This document shows, in pieces, positions 5,019-8,728 of a DNA stretch of 8,728 nt. Every line of letters begins with the position of its first letter. Position 1 is the stretch's first letter. The position numbers and the translations under genes are program-made. The notes beneath the pieces are model-generated. The model saw only the letters and a list, made by a program, of their open reading frames with translations. It was not told the DNA's origin and made no database searches. Source of the stretch: an uncultured Burkholderiaceae bacterium (GTDB taxonomy: Bacteria; Pseudomonadota; Gammaproteobacteria; Burkholderiales; Burkholderiaceae_C); contig CALIDR010000033.1 in assembly GCA_938022295.1 (NCBI GenBank), forward strand, positions 1-8,728, written 5' to 3'.

Positions 5019-6194
5019 TCATCGCGAACGGAGCGCGCGCTGCAGCACGGTGGCGACCGCGGCCACGCCGCGCTCGATCGTCGTGGCGTCGACGGTGACG
5101 AAGCTCAGGCGCAGTGCGTGGGCGCGCGGCGCGTCGGCGTAGAACGCCGCGCCGGGCACGAACGCGACGCCGGCGTCGAGGGCCGCCGGCAGCAGCGCCG
5201 CGGCGTCGATGCCGGCCGGCAGCTCGACCCAGAAGAACATGCCGCCGCGCGGCGGCGTCCAGCGGCAGCCGGGCGGCAGATGGCGCCCGAGCGCGGCGTG
5301 CATCGCGTCGCGCCGGCCGCGGTACAGCCGCCGCAGTGTCGCGAGATGCGCCGCGAGTCCGCCTTCGGCCAGCAGCGCGTGGGCGATGCGCTGGTTCAAC
5401 GCCGGCGTGTGCAGGTCGGTCGCCTGCTTGGCCTGCAAGAGCTTCGGGAACAGCCGCTTCGGCGCGACGAGGTAGCCCAGCCGCAACCCGGGCGCGAGCA
5501 CCTTCGACAGCGAGCCGAGGTACAGCGCGCCGTCGCCGGCGCGGGCCGCCAGCGGCGGCGGGGGCGGGGCGTCGAACCAGAGCTCGCCGTAGGGGTCGTC
5601 CTCGACGATCGGCACTCGCGCGTCGTGCGCCGCGTCGGCCAGCGCGTGCCGCCGCGCCGCGTCGAGGCAGCGCCCGCTCGGGTTCTGGAAGTTCGGCTGC
5701 AGGTATGCGAAGCGCGCGCCGCCGGCGCGGGCGATCGCCTGCGGGCACGGGCCTGCACCGTCGTCGTCGAGCACGTGCCAGCGCGGCTCGTACGGGGCGA
5801 ACGCCTGCAGCGCGCCGAGGTAGGTCGGCGCCTCGACGGCCACGGTGCTGCCGGCGTCGAGCAGCACCTTGCCGACGAGATCGAGCCCCTGCTGCGAACC
5901 GGTCGTGATCAGCACCTGCGCGGCGTCGACGCGCAGCCCCTTCGCGCGCAGGTGGTCGGCGACCCACTCGCGCAGCGGGCCGAAGCCTTCGCTCGCCGCG
6001 TACTGCAGCGCCTCGCGCGGCGACGTCGCGAGCACGCGCGCGGTGGCTTCGCGCACGGCGTCGACCGGGAAGGCGTCGCTGGCCGGCAGGCCGCCGGCCA
6101 GCGAGATCACGCCCGGGCGCTCGGTGAGCTTCAGCAGCTCGCGGATCACCGACGGCTGGAGCCGCTCGGCGCGGCGGGCCAGGGTCCAGGGCAT
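5019..6194 (-). CDS. PLP-dependent aminotransferase, class I/II fold type I
   Basis: This 391-residue cytoplasmic aminotransferase is similar to the 2-aminoadipate/LysN and kynurenine aminotransferase II group. These enzymes move an amino group between an amino acid and 2-oxoglutarate using pyridoxal phosphate. The substrate here is not determined. Visible landmarks are ISLAGGLPASDAFP at 30-43, LQYAASEGFGPLREW (the substrate-side YAxxxG element) at 63-77, LITTGSQQGLDLV at 95-107, EAPTYLGALQ at 121-130, QPNFQNPSG with Asn171, VEDDPYGELWF with Asp199/200 and Tyr202, and SLSKVLAPGLRLGY with PLP lysine Lys231. RLSFV near the end carries the carboxylate-binding Arg. ATG at 6194 has AAGAGGAG 6 bases upstream, fixing the start. 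The transporter remnant upstream overlaps it by 49 bases, and the MocR regulator lies beyond that, so it is a likely regulatory target (inference). Confidence 0.94.
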   Translation of the reverse strand: MPWTLARRAERLQPSVIRELLKLTERPGVISLAGGLPASDAFPVDAVREATARVLATSPREALQYAASEGFGPLREWVADHLRAKGLRVDAAQVLITTGSQQGLDLVGKVLLDAGSTVAVEAPTYLGALQAFAPYEPRWHVLDDDGAGPCPQAIARAGGARFAYLQPNFQNPSGRCLDAARRHALADAAHDARVPIVEDDPYGELWFDAPPPPPLAARAGDGALYLGSLSKVLAPGLRLGYLVAPKRLFPKLLQAKQATDLHTPALNQRIAHALLAEGGLAAHLATLRRLYRGRRDAMHAALGRHLPPGCRWTPPRGGMFFWVELPAGIDAAALLPAALDAGVAFVPGAAFYADAPRAHALRLSFVTVDATTIERGVAAVATVLQRALRSR

Positions 6195-6457
6195 CGAGGG
6201 CTCCTCTTCGACGAGGGGTGCCGACCGCGCATGCGCCGGCCGACGAACACCACGCCGGCGACCGCCAGCGTGCACCACGGCGTGGCCGGCTGCAGCGTCT
6301 CGCCGAGCAGCGCCCACGCCGTGAGCAGCGCGACGAAGGCCGGCGGCAGCGGCGGCGCCGCCGCGTCGCCGACGGCCAGCCGCGCCATCGGCAGCGTCGG
6401 CGCGAAGATCACGACCGCCACCCCGCCGAGGGTCAGGCCGCGCATGGTGTCGTTCAA
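6146..6457 (-). pseudogene. Internally deleted EamA/DMT-family transporter
   Basis: The reading frame joins the beginning of an EamA-type transporter directly to a late part of one. Residues 6-29 (RGLTLGGVAVVIFAPTLPMA and on) are a typical first transmembrane helix with the TLPxxRLAV signature. Residues 37-73 (LPPAFVALLTAWALLGETLQ, then WCTLAVAGVVFVGRR) resemble the penultimate and last helices, with the LLGE motif and the basic end. Normal members have about 280-300 residues and ten helices, and here the open frame is only 103 codons. The join lies at about residues 30-37. Its frame then runs 49 bases into the aminotransferase gene. The start is TTG at 6457 or ATG at 6445, and neither has a ribosome site. 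I take it as a decayed transporter; a functional three-helix protein is a less likely alternative, and the LLGE segment could derive from either EamA repeat. Confidence 0.65.
6349..6364. repeat. 16-bp perfect palindrome at the transporter junction
   Basis: GCGGCGGCGCCGCCGC is its own reverse complement and lies within codons 32-37 of the transporter remnant, where the first-helix part meets the late part. Such a GC palindrome could have helped the deletion by strand slippage, or it may be coincidental low-complexity sequence. Confidence 0.6.
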
Positions 6458-6477
6458 CGCGCGCAGTCTAGGCCGCT

Positions 6478-6531
6478 GACCAGTACAGTCCCACTACAGT
6501 TGAGATGCACAGCCGATGTACTGTGCTGGTC
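6478..6531. promoter_or_regulatory. Likely MocR operator in the divergent intergenic region
   Basis: GACCAGTACAGT (6478-6489) and ACTGTGCTGGTC (6520-6531) are reverse complements at 11 of 12 positions, with centres 42 bp apart, about four helical turns. A second TACAGT (6495-6500) repeats the one at 6484-6489 exactly 11 bp away, so there are both direct and inverted half-sites. MocR-type regulators are known to bind direct repeats spaced on one DNA face in the divergent region next to their own gene. This local low-GC patch lies just there. I could not find a convincing -35/-10 pair for either direction. Confidence 0.6.
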
Positions 6532-6556
6532 CGGCGGGCCGCACAGCGTCGCGCCG

Positions 6557-7978
6557 ATGGACGCCTCGATGCCTTCGCCGGACGCCTCCGCCCCGCAGGC
6601 CGCCGCGCTGCGGCGCGACGGCCCGACGACACTCGTCGAGCAGCTCGCGCAGCGCTACGCCGAGCGCATCCGCGCCCGCCTGCTGCCTGCGGGCGCACGG
6701 CTGCCGTCGGTGCGCGAATGCGCGCGCCGCCACCGCGTCAGCGCGACGACCGTCGTCGCCGCCTACGACCGCCTGCTCGCGCAGGGCCTGGTCGAGGCGC
6801 GGCCGCAGCGAGGCTACTTCGTGCGCGAGCCGCGCGAGGCGGCGCCTGCTGCCGGCGCCGCGCCGCGGCCGTCGCCGATCGACGCCACGGCGCTGATCCG
6901 CAGCATGTTCCACCGCGGTGAAGGCCGTGCCGACCCCGGCAGCGGCACGCTGCCGCCGGAGTGGGTCGACCAGCCGCTGCTGCACGGCGCGCTGCGGCGT
7001 GCGATCGCCGGCGGGGCGTCGTTCGGCGCCTACGGCGACCCGGCGGGCGATCCGGCGCTGCGCGACGCGCTCGCGCAGCGCCTGGCCGACCTCGGCGTGG
7101 CCGCCGATGCGGGCCGCATCGTGACGACGACCGGCGCCACGCAGGCGCTGGACCTCGTCTCGCGCGCGCTGCTGCAGCCGGGCGACGCGGTGCTCGTCGA
7201 CGAGCCGGGCTGGGCGGTCGAGTTCGCGCGGCTGGCGCAGCTCGGCATGCGGGTGCTGCCGGTGGCCCGCGGCGCGCAGGGGCCCGACCTCGAGCAGATG
7301 GCGCGGCTGCTGCACGAACACCGCCCGCGGCTGTACGTGACGGTGTCGGTGCTGCACAACCCGACCGGCCATTCGCTCGCGCTCGCGACCGCGCACCGGC
7401 TGCTCAAGCTCGCCGAAGCGTTCGACCTGACGATCGTCGAGGACGACAGCTACGCCTGGCTCGCGCCGGCGCACGCGCCGCGGCTGGCCGCGCTCGACGG
7501 CTTGCAGCGCACGGTCTACGTCTCGGGGTTCTCGAAGATCCTCGCGCCGGACTGGCGCGTGGGGTTCGTCGCCGCGCCGGCCGCGATCGTCGCGCGGCTG
7601 GTCGACCTGAAGCTGCTGACGTCGCTGTCGACGCCGTCGCTGCCCGAACGCGCGGTGGCCCACTGCCTCGGCCAGGGGCTGCTGCGCCGCCACGCCGAGC
7701 GGGTGGCCGAGCGCCTCGCCGCAGCGCGCGGGCGCACCTGTGCGCTGGCCAAGGCCGCCGGCTGCCGCTTCGCGGCGCCGCCGCAGGGGCTGTTCGGCTG
7801 GGTCGACGTCGGCGTGGACACCCAGCGCCTTGCCGAGGCGATGCTCGACCAGGGCTGGCTGATCGCCCCGGGCGCACTGTTCCACGCCACGCGGCGGCCG
7901 ACGTCGCTGATGCGCGTGAACTTCGCGACCGGCCAGGACGCGCGCTTCTGGCGCGCGGTGGCCGCGCAGCGCCGCTGA
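6557..7978 (+). CDS. MocR-type transcriptional regulator (GntR wHTH + aminotransferase-like domain)
   Basis: This 473-residue regulator of the GntR family, MocR/PdxR subfamily, has two domains. Residues about 22-92 form the winged helix: TTLVEQLAQRYAERIRARLL, then LPSVRECARRHRVSATTVVA (recognition helix), then YDRLLAQGLVEARPQRGYFV (wing). After a proline/alanine linker (92-108), residues about 130-473 form a fold type I aminotransferase-like domain. It has TTGATQALDLV (191-201), DEPGWAVEF (215-223), LHNPTGHSL with Asn268, VEDDSYAWL with Asp297 and Tyr299, and SGFSKILAPDWRVGF with the PLP lysine Lys327. PLP binding is therefore expected, as in GabR and PdxR, with an amino compound as effector. 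ATG at 6557 or the in-frame ATG at 6569 could be the start, and neither has a good ribosome site. It diverges from the transporter remnant and aminotransferase, which it probably controls. Confidence 0.94.
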   Translation: MDASMPSPDASAPQAAALRRDGPTTLVEQLAQRYAERIRARLLPAGARLPSVRECARRHRVSATTVVAAYDRLLAQGLVEARPQRGYFVREPREAAPAAGAAPRPSPIDATALIRSMFHRGEGRADPGSGTLPPEWVDQPLLHGALRRAIAGGASFGAYGDPAGDPALRDALAQRLADLGVAADAGRIVTTTGATQALDLVSRALLQPGDAVLVDEPGWAVEFARLAQLGMRVLPVARGAQGPDLEQMARLLHEHRPRLYVTVSVLHNPTGHSLALATAHRLLKLAEAFDLTIVEDDSYAWLAPAHAPRLAALDGLQRTVYVSGFSKILAPDWRVGFVAAPAAIVARLVDLKLLTSLSTPSLPERAVAHCLGQGLLRRHAERVAERLAAARGRTCALAKAAGCRFAAPPQGLFGWVDVGVDTQRLAEAMLDQGWLIAPGALFHATRRPTSLMRVNFATGQDARFWRAVAAQRR

Positions 7979-7980
7979 CC

Positions 7981-7996
7981 CCCCGCGAACGCGGGG
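7981..7996 (+). terminator. GC hairpin after the MocR gene
   Basis: CCCCGC (7981-7986) and GCGGGG (7991-7996) pair perfectly around GAAC, 2 bases after the MocR stop codon. The position fits a terminator, but there is no T-run, so termination strength is uncertain. Confidence 0.5.
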
Positions 7997-8053
7997 CGCG
8001 ACACCGGGGCGTCACGCGGCGTCGCGTACCATCGGTGCTTGCAGGGAGCATCA

Positions 8054-8070
8054 GCCGCGGCCCACGCGGC
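8054..8070 (+). promoter_or_regulatory. Small stem-loop before the last gene
   Basis: GCCGCG (8054-8059) and CGCGGC (8065-8070) form a 6-bp stem with a 5-base loop, ending 20 bases before the GTG at 8091. It may lie in the leader of that gene. Chance is a fair explanation at this GC content. Confidence 0.25.
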
Positions 8071-8090
8071 GGTGGACGAGTGAACGCCTG

Positions 8091-8728
8091 GTGGACTTCG
8101 AACCGACCCTGCCGCTGGATGCGCCGGACCTGCTGCGCGTCAGCGCCTTCCGGCGCTACCTCGACGCGTTCGGTCCCGACGCGCTCGACAGCGCGCCGAG
8201 CGGCCGCCGCTCGACGCTGAGCCCGTCGCTGGAAGAGGATCTGCGCCGCTTCGAACTGGGTGGCCGCCAGACCGAGCCGCTCGAAGTCGTCGCCGCCGCG
8301 GTGCGGCACGCGAAGGCGCTGACGATCCACCTGCAACTCGACGACCGCGTGCTGCCGCTGACGCTGTACCCGCGCGAGCACCTGTTCCACTGCCCGCTGC
8401 CGCTGGCCGAGCTGCTGGCGCTGCGGCTGGCGGACCTGCAGGTGCTGCACGTCGAGGCGGCGTCCACTGACTCGGCGCCCGCGCACCCGCTGGCCGGGCG
8501 GCGCGAGCACCTGCACCCGCTGATGCCGCTGACCTGGGCGCTGGCGATGCGCGGCCGCCGCGACCAGTTGCTGCCCGAGATCGCCGGCCCGGCGGCCTAC
8601 CGGCTGGCGCCGGGCATCGACCTGCGGGGCATCGACATCGGCGGCGCCGTGCTCGCCGCGGTGCGGCGGCTGCGCAGCGAGAACGTCAACCTGCGCCGGC
8701 TGGCCGACTTCCCCGGCTTCGACCGCGC
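8091..8728 (+). CDS. Conserved-looking protein of unknown function (3' end beyond window)
   Basis: An open frame of 212 codons runs without a stop to the right edge, with strong third-position GC bias, so it is clearly coding. I do not recognise a characterised family. It resembles uncharacterised Burkholderiales proteins only from general memory. It starts VDFEPTLPLDAPDLLRVSAF, with no signal peptide or transmembrane helix. SPSLEEDLRRFELGGRQTEP follows at about 44-63, then a beta-rich middle (ALTIHLQLDDRVLPLTLYP, 76-94), a Cys-containing FHCPLPLAELLAL, and LHPLMPLTWALAMRGRRDQL at about 141-160. The last visible part, LRSENVNLRRLADFPGFDR, looks helical and could continue into a wing-like or DNA-binding region, but that is speculation. 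GTG at 8091 is my choice because no in-frame ATG precedes it; the ribosome site is weak. It is separated by 112 bases from the MocR gene and is probably a separate unit. Confidence 0.8.
   Translation, partial: MDFEPTLPLDAPDLLRVSAFRRYLDAFGPDALDSAPSGRRSTLSPSLEEDLRRFELGGRQTEPLEVVAAAVRHAKALTIHLQLDDRVLPLTLYPREHLFHCPLPLAELLALRLADLQVLHVEAASTDSAPAHPLAGRREHLHPLMPLTWALAMRGRRDQLLPEIAGPAAYRLAPGIDLRGIDIGGAVLAAVRRLRSENVNLRRLADFPGFDR

Noticed and set aside
4021..5967. Long minus-strand frame of about 650 codons across the aminotransferase, H1-like and PhzF genes
   Set aside because: It is a shifted frame of three well-supported genes, with low-complexity Arg/Ala sequence and no domain signature.
6495..6528. 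Promoter built from TTGAGA at 6500-6505 and TGTACT at 6517-6522
   Set aside because: The spacer is only 11 bases, far below the 16-18 needed, and no -10-like sequence lies at the right distance.
6218..6556. Upstream extension of the MocR frame
   Set aside because: The frame is open by chance through the divergent operator and the antisense of the transporter remnant. MocR proteins begin shortly before the winged helix, which fits ATG at 6557 or 6569.
1..8728. CRISPR array, tRNA, rRNA, insertion sequence or attachment site
   Set aside because: No regularly spaced direct repeats, tRNA-like cloverleaf, transposase-like protein or flanking target duplications were seen on either strand.

Overview
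The window is a very GC-rich, densely packed chromosomal segment. Overall GC content, codon use dominated by G or C in third position, and gene content suggest a betaproteobacterium of the order Burkholderiales, probably a Rubrivivax/Leptothrix/Ideonella-type lineage. The content in question is a cytochrome c556/c'-type protein next to a b561-type cytochrome, a lysine/alanine-rich H1-like protein, and a MocR regulator. The taxonomic placement is inference from composition and gene families. I see no rRNA, tRNA, CRISPR array, transposase, phage gene or known defence system.

Layout. (1) Bases 1-2007, minus strand: a tightly spaced three-gene set made of a membrane b-type cytochrome, a GNAT acetyltransferase and an HpcH/HpaI aldolase that runs off the left edge. 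(2) Bases 2008-2157: a 150-bp divergent intergenic region with a strong hairpin and a strong Shine-Dalgarno sequence. (3) Bases 2158-2613, plus strand: a secreted c556/c'-type monohaem cytochrome. (4) Bases 2614-2816: a convergent intergenic region filled by two imperfect copies of a hairpin-forming repeat. (5) Bases 2817-4862, minus strand: H1-like protein, PhzF-family protein and glyoxalase-like (VOC) protein, the last two overlapping by GTGA. (6) Bases 5019-6457, minus strand: a PLP aminotransferase preceded by what looks like an internally deleted EamA/DMT transporter. (7) Bases 6458-6556: a divergent regulatory region with repeated TACAGT-type boxes. (8) Bases 6557-7978, plus strand: a MocR-type regulator (GntR winged helix plus aminotransferase-like domain). 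(9) From 8091 to the right edge, plus strand: a conserved-looking protein of unknown function, incomplete.

How the genes may work together. The divergent b561/c556 pair suggests a small electron-transfer module, with the membrane cytochrome passing electrons to or from the periplasmic one. The MocR regulator, the transporter remnant and the aminotransferase form an arrangement often seen for MocR regulators. The regulator probably binds the shared intergenic boxes and controls the minus-strand genes in response to an amino compound or PLP adduct.

Most of the window is ordinary housekeeping or metabolic content. The points most worth a second look are the transporter reduced to its two ends, with a 16-bp perfect palindrome at the junction; the paired hairpin repeat with compensatory base changes; and the MocR operator. 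I found no convincing new multi-gene system.
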